A stretch of 64,000 nucleotides of DNA from Protonemura montana (lineage: Eukaryota; Arthropoda; Insecta; Plecoptera; Nemouridae): positions 15,233,001-15,297,000 of the forward strand of contig OX387610.1 of the NCBI GenBank assembly GCA_947568835.1, written 5' to 3'. A program made the translations under genes and the position numbers. Below, piece after piece: positions 9,917 through 20,034 of the stretch. The notes beneath the pieces were generated by a model. That model made no database searches. It saw nothing but the letters and a program-made list of their open reading frames with translations, and was not told the DNA's origin. Every line of letters starts with the position of its first letter. Positions within the stretch are counted from its first letter, which is position 1.

Positions 9917-12900
9917 ATGCAGAAGAGGAAGCAAGTGGATTTGCGATCCCTTTGGGGCCTTGCTCCTTCTAAAAAACAAAAATTTGGTTTGGTAAAAGTT
10001 GAAGACACCGCCAACGTCAACGTCAACGTTGAAGACACCACCAACGTCAACGTCAATGCTGAAGACACCACCAACGTCAACGTCAATGCTGAAGACACCA
10101 CCAACGTCAACGTCAATGCTGAAGACACCACCAACGTCAACGTCAACGCTGAAGACACCACCAACGTCAACGTCAACGTTGGAGTCGACACCAACATCGA
10201 AGTCAACGTCAACGCTTCTGATTTGGAAGGTGGCACGTCGTCGTCGGATAGTGGAAGCGTTCCCGGCGCCGAGGCAACGCCAACTTCCTGTCACTGGCCA
10301 TCGATATGGACAGAGAACACATATTTGGAGTTTAAAGAAAAATATCCCTGGATCAGCTGCAAGGATGGGAATCTTGGTAAGCTAAGTTCAATATCTAAAT
10401 TTGCAGATCCGAGCACTAGCGGTATAGCAATTGCTCTTGCTCATAAGCCCCGGCAACGAAGCTTTTGACCCGAACAAATTGCAAGAGTTCTGAAAGGCAC
10501 TTTTATTCAGAAAAATTCGATGATCAAGAACAAGGTCGAGAAAAGATTTCTGATAAGAAATTGTCTTAATTTCCTTTTTAATCCAAATTAAGCTAATTTG
10601 TATTTATTATTTTTTGATTTTTTGACTCACCAAAATGATCAAGAGGTACCAAAACTATGCAAATTACCGCAAGCAATTTTACAAAAATAGGCACTACCTA
10701 TAAACAAGTCGTACAAAATTTGATTACTTTTCGATTAATTCGAATTCAATCAAACGCTCGCAACTCCAAAACTATACAAGATAGCGATCAGGTCAACATT
10801 TACGAGTGTGTTAGGAATGAATCAAGACCGAACGGTTTGTCGTGTTGGAAACACCGGTTCTCATGAGATCACCGAAGTTAAGCAACACTGCGCTGGGTCA
10901 GGTATTGGATGGGTGACCACCATACACATGACCAGTTCTGTTCGGGAGAGGCTGGAGGGATGAAAGTTAAGCAACACTGCGCTGAGTCAGGTATTGGATG
11001 GGTGACCGTCATACACATGACCAGTTCTGTTCGGAAGAGTTCGGCGAGATAGGTCGGCGGTACTTTATATCGGCTCACTTCGAGTGAATTCTTAAATAGG
11101 TACCTACTACATATAGGTTAATTAAAAAATATGTGTGTCTGACAGTACATTTTATATTTTGCAGGATGTTTACAGTGCAGCCAAATAAATATGGCAGCGG
11201 ATAATAACTTGCTAGTGTTCACAAAGCAAGGCGTTTATCTCTCAGAAGAGTGGGTGAAATACCGAATTAATGAGGGAGAAAGCTCAAAGCTTACTTCTCG
11301 TCAAGCGTCATTGAGGAAAAAGATTAAAAAGCACCGCGAATCGTCTGCCCACAGCATAGCAGGCAGCCTGTTGTTATCAAAAAAGAAGAAGATAATTGAA
11401 ACAGGATTAGCAGCACATGCGGCAATCACGGATGTAGCATCGGGAAATATATTTCGCACGGCCTATTACATGGCAAAAAAGAATCGACCGTTCTCCGATC
11501 ATGAATCCTTGGTCGAGCTGCAAGAGATGAACGGTGCTAACATGGGGGGGATCCTACATTCGAGATTCTCAGCCACCAACATCATTCACCACGTAGCGAG
11601 CGACATGCGGAAGAAAATTGTCGAAGACATCGTTTCCTCCAATTCGAAAATAGCAGTACTTATAGACGAAGCCACCACTGTCAGTCATAAGTCTGTAATG
11701 ACAGTGAACATCAAGGCAGCTGTCGGAGGAAGCATCGAACCGGTGTTCATATTCCTTGATATGGTAGAACTGCAATCGCAAAATGCAGCTGATATAAAAA
11801 AGGATTTGGTGCAATGCTTAAAAAGGCACGGATTTCACGAGAGTTTTTTGCAAGAAAACTGGATAGCGTTTGCGTCTGATGGTGCTAGTGTGATGTTTGG
11901 AAAGAAAAATGGTGTTGCTAAATTAATAACGGATGAATACAGTAGAGTGTTTACTTGGCACTGCTTAAACCACAGACTAGAGTTGGCTGTTAGTGATTGT
12001 ACTAAAGACGTTTCGGCTGTAAATCACTTCCAATCTTTTATGGACGCCCTTTACACGACATATAGCCAATCGAGTAAAAATCAACGTGAACTCCGCCAAG
12101 CGTCATTGGAACTCGAGTCAGAAATTCTGAAGATCGGGCGCGTTTTGGATGTTCGCTGGGTAGCGAGCAGCTTCCGATCGGTGAGTGCTGTTTGGAAAAC
12201 CTATGCTGCTCTGCATAGCCATTTTAAATCAGCTTCTGAAGATGCAAGTCGTGAAGATAAATCGCGGAAGAAGTTTAAAGGGCTGTATCTGCGACTGGGA
12301 AGCCCAGAATTCTTGATGGATCTGGCGCTGTTTTGTGACGTTTTAGAAGAGCTTTCTTCGTTGTCACTGAAGCTTCAATCAAGATCAGTTACAATTTTGA
12401 AGTCAGAAAAGTTCATCCAGACAACGATTCGTGTTATCGGAACGTTTAAAGATGATCCCGGCCACCACATGCTTCAAGCGAACGACGCAATAAAAAACAA
12501 ACTTTTCAAAGGTGTTGAGCTGCACCAGAACCCAAAAATTGCTCGAATGAATCACAAACAATTTTTGCAGAGTCTTTGCGACAACTTACGGCAGAGACTA
12601 TGCACGACAAATAATGAAAAAAACAACAAAACAATTTCTGACTTGGCCGTTTTGGACCAAGGGAATTGGCCCGCTCAGCCAAATCTCAGCATTCGGCACG
12701 GAGAAGAAGAGATCCGGCGGCTGTGTATTCAGTTCAACCTGAATGCGAAAAAATCCATTTCCGGGATGAGGGAGCTAATCGAACAGGTTTTGGAAAATTC
12801 AGATGCGACAAGGAAACTTGCGCCTGTTCCCGCCGACCTTATCCCGCTTTACACTTGCATGAAGACCTTGCCGTGCAGCACTGCTGAGTGCGAGAGAATG

Positions 12901-13137
12901 TTCAGCTTAATGAATATCGTGTGCAGTGATCTGCGAAATAGATTGCTGGTGACGAACATCGCAAATGTAATATTTATCAACATAAATGGTCCCCCCGTAA
13001 AGATGTGGAAACCAGAGCCCTACGTAAAGACGTGGGCAGTAAATCATCGACGTGCGGATGACACAAAATCAAAGACAGTCGCATCACGCAGCAGCAAGGA
13101 GCCCAATGAAAAAGAGTCACTGTGGAAACTAGTGTAA
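9917..13137 (+). CDS. hAT-family transposase, KIAA1586-like
   Basis: Exons are 9917-10376 and 11165-13137 (donor G|GTAAGC, acceptor TTTTGCAG|GA), in frame across the junction, 810 aa. The junction creates CLQC in a Cys-rich N-terminal segment (YPWISCKDGNLGCLQCSQIN), typical of hAT proteins of the KIAA1586/ZMYM-like type. RNase-H-like catalytic residues are visible: Asp321 in AVLIDEATT, Asp392 in FASDGAS, the CLNH motif at 420-423, and acidic residues 728/730 in CSTAECERMF within the C-terminal dimerisation region. A decapeptide EDTTNVNVNA is repeated about six times at residues 30-90, encoded by a 30-bp minisatellite. No stops or frameshifts are seen. It lies inside a hAT element with TIRs and TSD, so a transposase role is more likely than a domesticated host gene. 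Confidence 0.88.
10005..10186 (+). repeat. 30-bp coding minisatellite in the transposase
   Basis: About six 30-bp units with the core ACCACCAACGTCAACGTCAA encode EDTTNVNVNA repeats. The period is a multiple of 3, so the frame is kept. Confidence 0.95.
10846..11060 (+). repeat. 5S-rRNA-derived SINE copies in the transposase intron
   Basis: The segment at 10846-10915 follows 5S rRNA: ACCGGTTCTC, GATCACCGAAGTTAAGCA (A-box region) and GGATGGGTGACC (C-box). A second, shorter unit starts near 10920 and includes AAGTTAAGCAACACTGCGCT. The first part of the 5S gene is missing or diverged and the spacing is altered, so this is a derived repeat rather than a functional 5S gene. It lies in the single intron of the hAT transposase (10377-11164). 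Confidence 0.8.
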
Positions 13138-13156
13138 TCTCCTCAACGCGAAAGTA

Positions 13157-14312
13157 GGGGAGGAGGGGTCTAGTTGTCTCAAAATCTATCTATGCGTGCA
13201 AATCTTCTAGAAAATTGAAGTTATTCTTATGTTATATTTTTGTTAATGATTAATACACATTTGGTTATAATGTGAATTTTTTTGCGATTTATTAGACCGT
13301 AAGTTGAATTGTTATGTCTCTTAGTTGACCTAAAAATGTTTGAGACTTTTAACCCCACGTGTGGGTCAAGTTGTCTCACACACTGAGGCTAGTTGTCTCG
13401 GTGAGAAATTTCGTCTTGTGATCATATAATTAATTTAATTAAAATCTGCATCAGTTACTTTATGACAATACCGAGTCAATGTTCGATAATTTATGTCAAA
13501 ATATTTTGCCACTTTTTCTTGCAACACAAATTGAGCAGCGCGTAACATGACATCGGGTGCTACCAGCCACTGATAAGATTTTTTTATAATCTCATAATTG
13601 GTAATTTTTGTTAATTGGTTCTGTAAAAAGTAGAAAAAACAATCAATTACTTACAAAACAAACAAAATGAACTTGAAAGCTTCTTCTGGGGTTATGTCAT
13701 TCTGTGACAACTAGACCCATCATAGACTTTCAGCTTTACATTTAAAATTAATATAAATCTCGTGCATAAATTCATCATATAAGAAAAATTATAAACAGGC
13801 AATATGTTTGCTTAAAAGAATATAAAAATACGCATTCAATTAGATGGATATTTGTATTATTATTATTATTAATATTTATTTATTCTCATACTCAGGCATG
13901 GTACATGTTCTATGATTGCCGGTTGTATGGTGTCCGGTTAGTGTAAAGTTTTACAATGAAATTATCTAAGTTATTTGAAGTTAGCTACGTTATTAGCAGG
14001 ACTAGTCTTTCGAATTATTCCGTCTTTGATTTTCTTTCAACCGGCGTCTAAATTCCTTTGCGATCTTGGGGAAGGGGACTTTACGTAAAATATGAAATAA
14101 CTTAGCAACAGAAAAGTTACTAACCACCTGTCAAAACAAACAATCTCTTCCAGTAGTCTGAATTATGCACCGAAACGAATTAAATTTTCAAAATAGTAAG
14201 ATATTTAGACGTCGAAGCTGTCCGGATCAGTATTTTGCTTCTGGTAACATTTGGAGTCGAGATTTTAACACTAAGCCAACCAGCCCCTGAGACTTTTTGA
14301 CCCCTTCTCCCC
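13157..14312. mobile_element. Nested TA-flanked inverted-repeat element (MITE-like)
   Basis: The left end GGGGAGGAGGGGTC and the inverted right end GGGGAGAAGGGGTC differ at one base in 14, and both outer flanks are TA (13155-13156, 14313-14314). TA duplication is typical of Tc1/mariner-type insertions. There is no transposase inside, so it is probably non-autonomous. It begins about 20 bp after the hAT transposase stop and carries another dispersed repeat (13868-14010). Confidence 0.6.
13868..14010 (-). repeat. Dispersed repeat shared with 22290-22500
   Basis: Contains ATTGCCGGTTGTATGGTGTC and GTTAGCTACGTTATTAGCAG, which appear inverted at 22290-22500 in a TSC2 intron. It ends with an AATAAATAAATA-like tail on the minus strand, so it may be a LINE or SINE 3' end. 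Confidence 0.6.
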
Positions 14313-14720
14313 TACCTATCTATGGATAGTTTCAACAAAAATTAAAACCAGTATTCGATTAAAATGATTGACTTTCTTTTACCAAATTTCCGAATCCCCA
14401 CCAAATTTCAAGACTGCAACAATGTAGGAAGGTGTAGACATGAGAGGGCAGCATTAATTTAATTTTCTCAAAATCATTACGTAATTAAAAATGCAGTTCT
14501 GACCATGTCCTTTCAAGCCCAATTTCATCGTAAACTCGTAGATTGACTCCAAAAGAAACCTTAGAAGAAAAATTCACTTGGAGCTGCGCCCGAAGCCCCC
14601 TATTTCCCACTCTAATATTTCGCCTTGAGTCTCCTCCCCCCCCCCCCCCCCACACAACCACCGACACAAAATGGGTCATTTTTGCGTACCCCCACTAAAA
14701 ATTTTACGAATACATCACTG

Positions 14721-15200
14721 GCAACACTGCGCTGGGTCAGGTATTGGATGGGTGACCATCATACACATGACCAGTTCTGTTCGGGAGAGAGGTTGTAGGG
14801 ATGAAATTTAAGCAACACTGCGCGAGGTCAGGTATTGGATGGGTGACCATCATACACATGACCAGTTCTGTTCGGGAGAGAGGTTGTAGGGATGAAATTT
14901 AGTACAGCAACTTCACTCGCCTTGCTTATCAACCTCTCGACAGCATGGATTTGTGGAGGAATCCTGTTGTTCGCGTTGTACCGTCCTTCGGAAGGGACGT
15001 TAAGCCGGTGGTCCCCTTGGTGCTCTTCGACAGGAGTAGGCTACGTGCCGGCACCGGGTTTCCCCTCCTCCCTTCTAGGCTAGGTTAGGTTCATCATCAT
15101 CCACTCATTCACCGACACCATTAGACCAGTGCCGCATGGCCAGATGTCAAAACAGTGCGTCGTTAAACACCACAAATAATAACAATGATAGACCAATAAA
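14721..15200 (+). repeat. 5S-derived SINE, right part with tail
   Basis: After the TSD, about 91-bp units repeat GGTATTGGATGGGTGACCAT ... ACATGACCAGTTCTGTTCGG (14721-14890). They are followed by a unique tail (GTACAGCAACTTCACTCGCC ... TCGGAAGGGACGTTAAGCCG) to about 15180. The same unit and tail occur at 47130-47580. The 5S-like head plus shared tail is the organisation of a SINE3-type element. A short plus-strand frame (14892-15083) is part of the tail and not a gene. Confidence 0.75.
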
Positions 15201-15243
15201 GATTCTTGTTTGACAAAATTTCCTTTTGAATATTGTCCTCACC

Positions 15244-17190
15244 TCATAGTTCATCGTTTCCCTTGTCTCCCTTCTTGTCACCCGCACCTTCTTTTAAACA
15301 CGAGGAATCTTTCCCGAGCAAAGCTCGATCTGAACACAGATATTGAATTAGCGGTACTTCTTCTTGCTGATTGAAATACCACTCTTCGATTGCATCTTCG
15401 TTTTCCTCGAGAAGTGATTCGCACTGCGTTCGCATATTGGTAATCTCAACAGACGGTTTGTCCCAAAGATCGTATGGAATGCCAAGATCTACTTTCACTC
15501 CCTTGTCTCTGAAAATAAGAGACAATATACAGTCAAAACTTTGATGTGATGATGTTTTAGATATTATAAAAGCTAGGTTTTTCTTACTGGGTAACTAACT
15601 AGCTCACAAGAGTTTCTGTGATATTTGATATTTTCTTTCTCATCTTACAATTGTACATGGTATTGCACGTTGGTAAGGAACTATTCTAGATACAATGTTA
15701 TCATTTTAATATCTAATACAGTGATATAAGTAACAAAGAATAATATAGTAATAATAACATGGTAACATGAGAATAGAATATAGTAGCTAGGATGAAGCAT
15801 AAGACTGGTATTACCTTGGTATTACCAAAAGATTATGATTCAGCATAATCCTAGTGATTATCCTAGTTATCGATACAGTAAGCAAAAGCAAAGGAACACT
15901 TGCTAGTTGACCATTGTAACCACTACACCAACCAAGATGAATTCTTATTAGCGCATGTTGGCAACATTGCAGGTCTTTGCAGGAGATAAATGGATGAGAA
16001 CCCATTTAAGATTGTTATGCAATCTTTATTTTAAACATTCATTACGGTTATATTGTGATTTTCCACAATACACTTGTTTTCTTAAAGATAAGTTCATAGT
16101 GCAAAATTGAATTTGTACCAAAACTTCAGCAAATTTTTGCTAGTTTATATCAAAGTTGCCATATCTAAGTGACCCTTCATATTTATTTTTTATTTATTTA
16201 TATTTTACAATTTGTACAACTTTGGTCAAGTTATAAATTAAGTCGATTACGTGTATTGTGATATGTTTAAGTCAAGAATTAAACGTTGATAAGTTAAAAG
16301 TTGATATACTGTTATGTACCACCGTCCATCAGTCTTACTCAAATAGCAACCACAGTAATAGTAGTAATAGGTATGTAGCCATGTAAATAGCCAATAGCCA
16401 TGTAATAGGTTCCTACATGATATGATTATAACCTGTGTTATAACTATATGATGGTTATACTAGTATTTTTTATGCAAGTGATCTAAACTTTGTGTAAATG
16501 TGTGTTGATGGTCAATTCATATTTCTAAAACATTAGTCACCTATTACTTACACAAGGCCATGTAGTGTTTGAAAAGTTTGGCTCATTCCCTTGGCAAAGC
16601 GAGTACTGTCAGAGCGTTCCTTGTGAATATTATATTCGAGTATCCTGTCGCATACTTTTTCCAGAGACTCAATAAGACGAAGTTCACTAAAAATAAGAAA
16701 AACATTTACATTGGTTCTCATTACAAGTTTCTGTATGACTTTAAAAAGGAGTGCACTTGTATTCCCAAGCAGATGGCTCACAAAATATAGAACTTACGAC
16801 TTTTGATATTTCGTCTTTTTCTTAGGTTTTACATCGTCAATCGAATATCCCATTTCGATAACATTGTGGGTCTTGCCAGTCTCCAGGAGTCGATTTGAAA
16901 GTTCATTTGCCAGAATTTTGCACACTGAAAAATCAATGCAATAAAAAATTGAATTAAACCTAAATGAGTTTCGAGCTTGTTATTTTTAAATCTAATACCA
17001 ATGGCTAAAGCAAGATAAAGACAAAGATAAAGGATAAGAATATCAAGCTAAATAAGGCTAAGGATGACAATTTTTATACTGATTACGCACCTTCACAGTT
17101 GTTGGCATATTTAACACCCTCTTCCTCTTCCTTTCCACTAAAACACACATTAAAGAGAAAAAATAAACATAACAAAACTTTTGAAAACAT
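15244..17190 (-). CDS. Canopy family ER protein (CNPY3/4-like)
   Basis: Exons (minus) are 17190-17091, 16924-16798, 16686-16552 and 15508-15244; phases agree and the product is 208 aa. The chosen ATG at 17190 opens a signal peptide ([18 protein letters not shown]). Residues 32-35 form CEVC, the first Cys pair of the saposin-like Canopy fold. [28 protein letters not shown] and [14 protein letters not shown] are hallmark Canopy segments. The last four residues are NDEL, an ER-retention signal. CNPY3/4 proteins in vertebrates act in the ER with GRP94 in receptor folding; here that role is inferred. The Lys-rich C-terminal tail is shorter than in human CNPY3. It is divergent from the SR gene with a 434-bp gap. 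Confidence 0.92.
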
Positions 17191-17624
17191 TCTAAACTTC
17201 TTCAAAACAGTTCTAGGGTTCTAGGTGTTACACATTATCTGAAACCCTAAAAGTCCACAGGTATGAAGATGGCGCGGTGTCGTCAGGTGAACCAAAGATT
17301 CTGAAGAAAGAGCCTACTTCATGTTGATAGGCCACGACCAATGAGCGAACGGCATCATCACATCGACATTTTGTTCCATCGCATCCAGTTTTTCCAAGGC
17401 CGAGATAAGTGCACAAAACAACAAAAATCAAGAAATAAAGGTTAGTAATAATTAAAACTAGTAATGTATACTCATGAGAAAATGCCGAGGATAATTTTGG
17501 TATAGTTTTTAAGAGCTTTACACGTGATCTTCACTAGATTTTCGTCTTATCTAAAGTCGGCATACTTCCATCCCGTAGGAGCTCACCACGACGCTACCAA
17601 CAGAAGATTAGTTGAAGCTTTAGA
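17191..17624. promoter_or_regulatory. Bidirectional promoter region
   Basis: This 434-bp gap separates the Canopy ATG (minus) and the SR protein ATG (plus), so both promoters and 5' UTRs must fit here unless there are distant 5' exons. No TATA box is convincing. A minus-strand open frame at 17228-17431 lies in the Canopy 5' flank and is probably not coding. Confidence 0.5.
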
Positions 17625-19027
17625 ATGTCTCGCCACAGATCATCCGATCGTAAAGTATACGTCGGCGATTTGGGTAAAAATGTAGACTCAGCTTCATCTC
17701 GGCAAGAACTTGAAGATTCTTTCTCATATTACGGTCCCATCCGCGATGTATGGGTAGCTAGGAATCCACCTGGTTTTGCATTCATTGAATATGAAGACGC
17801 CCGCGATGCTGAAGACGCAGTACGAGGTCTAGACGGCCGCACAGTCTGCGGTCGCCGCGTGAGAGTCGAGATGTCCAATGGCAAAGGTCGCCGCGGTGGA
17901 GTTGGCGGAGCCGGTCTGGCTCGAGGCCGAGGTCCGGGCTCGGACGACCGATGCTACGAATGCGGAGAGTGCGGCCACTTTGCCCGAAACTGCACGCGCC
18001 GTGGCGGTCGCGGCCGACGTCGTTCCAACTCGCCGCGACGCCGCTCGCGTTCCAACTCGCGCAGCCGCTCGCGAAACCGTTCCCGATCGCGATCTCGCTC
18101 AAAGAGCCGCTCGCGCAACCGTTCCCGTTCCAACGCGAGGTCCAAGTCCAAGGATCGAAGCCGCAGCCGTTCCCGATCAGACGACAAACGTTCCAAGAGT
18201 CGTTCCCGTTCCAGGAGCAGGTAAGCCCGCGATTGCGTTCTTCGTCTCTTACGTCAATCTCCGCCCCCCCATCGTTTGTTTCACGAACCTGCTTATTCAT
18301 TACTTTATTTATTATTATTATTCCAGGAGTTAGAAGAAATCGGCCTTATAGCCTAAATTTCTGACTGGCTGTGAGTGTCGTCTTAAACAAAAGTCTTCAC
18401 TGCCCTCTGCCTGACTACCCTTCGACCGTTCTGCCTTCTGCTTCTCCACACAAAGGGTTGCTTGAAACCCTGCCTCGACTGTCTGCCTTCTGCCTCGACT
18501 GAGTCGGCTCATCGCGATTGGCTAGCCTGTCTGCGGCGTATCGTTTTGGCGGCCTGAGTCTCAGACCTCGATCTACGAGTCCATTTCTATCGATATCTTT
18601 TCTTTCGTACTCCTAGCGAATTCAGTAATTCTGTCCTGAAATTGTCACACGCTACTAGTCGTTTAGAGTGGGTATAATCATCGATTTCAACAAGAAAATG
18701 GCCCGATACTCCCCGTAGTTCTACGTTCACTTCGGCCGACTTCTCTGTAGCGATGCGAAGGATTTGTCCCGAAGATTGCCGTCGTAGTCTCGATTTTGTG
18801 GACTGATTTTCGACAAGTTTTCGGTTACTGATTTAGAAAACGATGTGAAATCTTGGACGAATGTTTGGCTTGTCGCTGGTGAAGTTAAAGGCTGCAAGTT
18901 AGGATCGTCTGCTGCCTGCAATGCTTGTATTTCATGCTCAACTCTTTGCAGGGCCAAGGATTCCGTGGTACGCAACGGCGGTACCAACAAGAAGGACAAA
19001 CGCAGCGTGTCGCCCAAGAAAGAGTGA
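17625..19027 (+). CDS. SR splicing factor, SRSF7/9G8 (x16)-like
   Basis: The first coding exon is 17625-18220. It encodes an RRM (RNP2 VYVGDL at 11-16, RNP1 PGFAFIEY at 49-56), a CCHC zinc knuckle (Cys110, Cys113, His118, Cys123) and an RS domain from about residue 132. RRM plus one zinc knuckle plus RS is diagnostic of the SRSF7 type. A donor AG|GTAAGC at 18221 and an acceptor TTTGCAG|GGCC at 18951 join in frame to an 18952-19027 exon ending RSVSPKKE, total 223 aa. If the intron is retained, the donor GTAA itself supplies a TAA stop after SRSRSR. An alternative acceptor at about 18327 (TTCCAG|GAGTTAG) would also stop at once. AATAAA at about 19153 fits the 3' end. SR proteins of this group act in exon definition and mRNA export. 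Confidence 0.92.
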
Positions 19028-19169
19028 GACGTGGAGAACCGCTCGCAACTCATCTTACATATATTATTATAATCCGTGCAAACCTTGGGTTTTATGCAAG
19101 TTTTCCTAGCATAGACCTGCAATTTCCTTGTCAAAGCATTTAACCATTCAAATAATAAAGTCATTTAAA

Positions 19170-20034
19170 CTCATAAAATATTTACTGTTTAATAGTTTCA
19201 TTTTTTAACAACATTTAATACAGATAATCATTCTTCCTTTGCCACTCTGATAATATATTTCCCAAACATCCAAAGGACTGCAAGACAGATTTTAAAAAGA
19301 CTGTAAGTTATAGCCCTGTGGTAAGTAAAGCTACATTATTAGCGAAGGTTTTTGAAAGTAATTGAGATGAACAAATCAACTGCCTATTTTTGCAAGGATA
19401 AATCTAGGATCTTTTAGTTTTATATTCATGATGAGTAATTCCAGAGACTTCTGAATGAGTTTGATGGTAAATGGACTTCATCACGATAGCAAGTCCAGTT
19501 TTATGCAGTGGCTAATAATTCCTTAGGAGTAATCGAAGGCTTTCGACATCGCTTGGATCTTTGGTGCAAAGGTAGGTTCCAAGAAAACTTGGTCTAGGCC
19601 AGTTGTCAAACACAAGCACCAAGTATTGGTGCCCGGACGTTTCTCTTTGGTAATGTCACATTTTGTTTTTAGCCTGGCAAAGATTATTATTTTTTTAATG
19701 TAAACATTTTCAAATCATTCATAAATCCATATCAAATCTCAAGATCCTTTTTTGTACCAAAAACCAGTCTAACAGAGCAAACTGTCAATAACAACACCAT
19801 CAAAACGCAACGCTGAACTGTCTTACAAAATCATTTTTTGTTACAATGCCTTTCTTATGTCTTAGGTAAAAAAAAAATTCTTCCCTAAATGATCCATCTA
19901 GTCTGGGACTCTGTGTAGAAAAAATCCTCCAAATTTGCAATAGATTTTAAAGCCCTATTATCATATTTACACTGATCAAGAATGACACGAAGCTAGAATT
20001 TCTTCGCTGTTGGTAGCAAGCATCGAGCTCAGAT
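19170..20034. other. Convergent 3' region between SR gene and TSC2
   Basis: About 860 bp of AT-rich sequence lies between the likely polyadenylation site of the SR gene (plus) and the TSC2 stop codon (minus). It probably holds the TSC2 3' UTR. I see no gene. Confidence 0.55.

Larger units (their letters stand above)
9425..14720 (+). mobile_element. Complete hAT transposon with TIRs and 8-bp TSD
   Basis: The left end reads CAGTGATGTATTGG (9425) and the inverted right end reads CAGTGATGTATTCG (ending 14720), giving 12 bp of perfect terminal inverted repeat. The 8 bp before the left end (9417-9424) and after the right end (14721-14728) are both GCAACACT, a perfect 8-bp target duplication as expected for hAT. 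The two flanks rejoin into an uninterrupted 5S-derived SINE. Inside are an intact two-exon transposase (9917-13137), 5S-like copies in its intron and a nested TA-flanked element (13157-14312). Length is 5296 bp. Intact ORF, TSD and TIRs suggest recent mobility, which is an inference. Confidence 0.9.

Noticed and set aside
10846..10915. Functional 5S rRNA gene
   Set aside because: The 5' third is missing or diverged and internal spacing is changed; it belongs to a dispersed repeat with a non-5S tail.
17228..17431. First exon of the Canopy gene
   Set aside because: An ATG at 17190 in frame with the next exon already gives a good signal peptide, and no donor in the right phase is needed.
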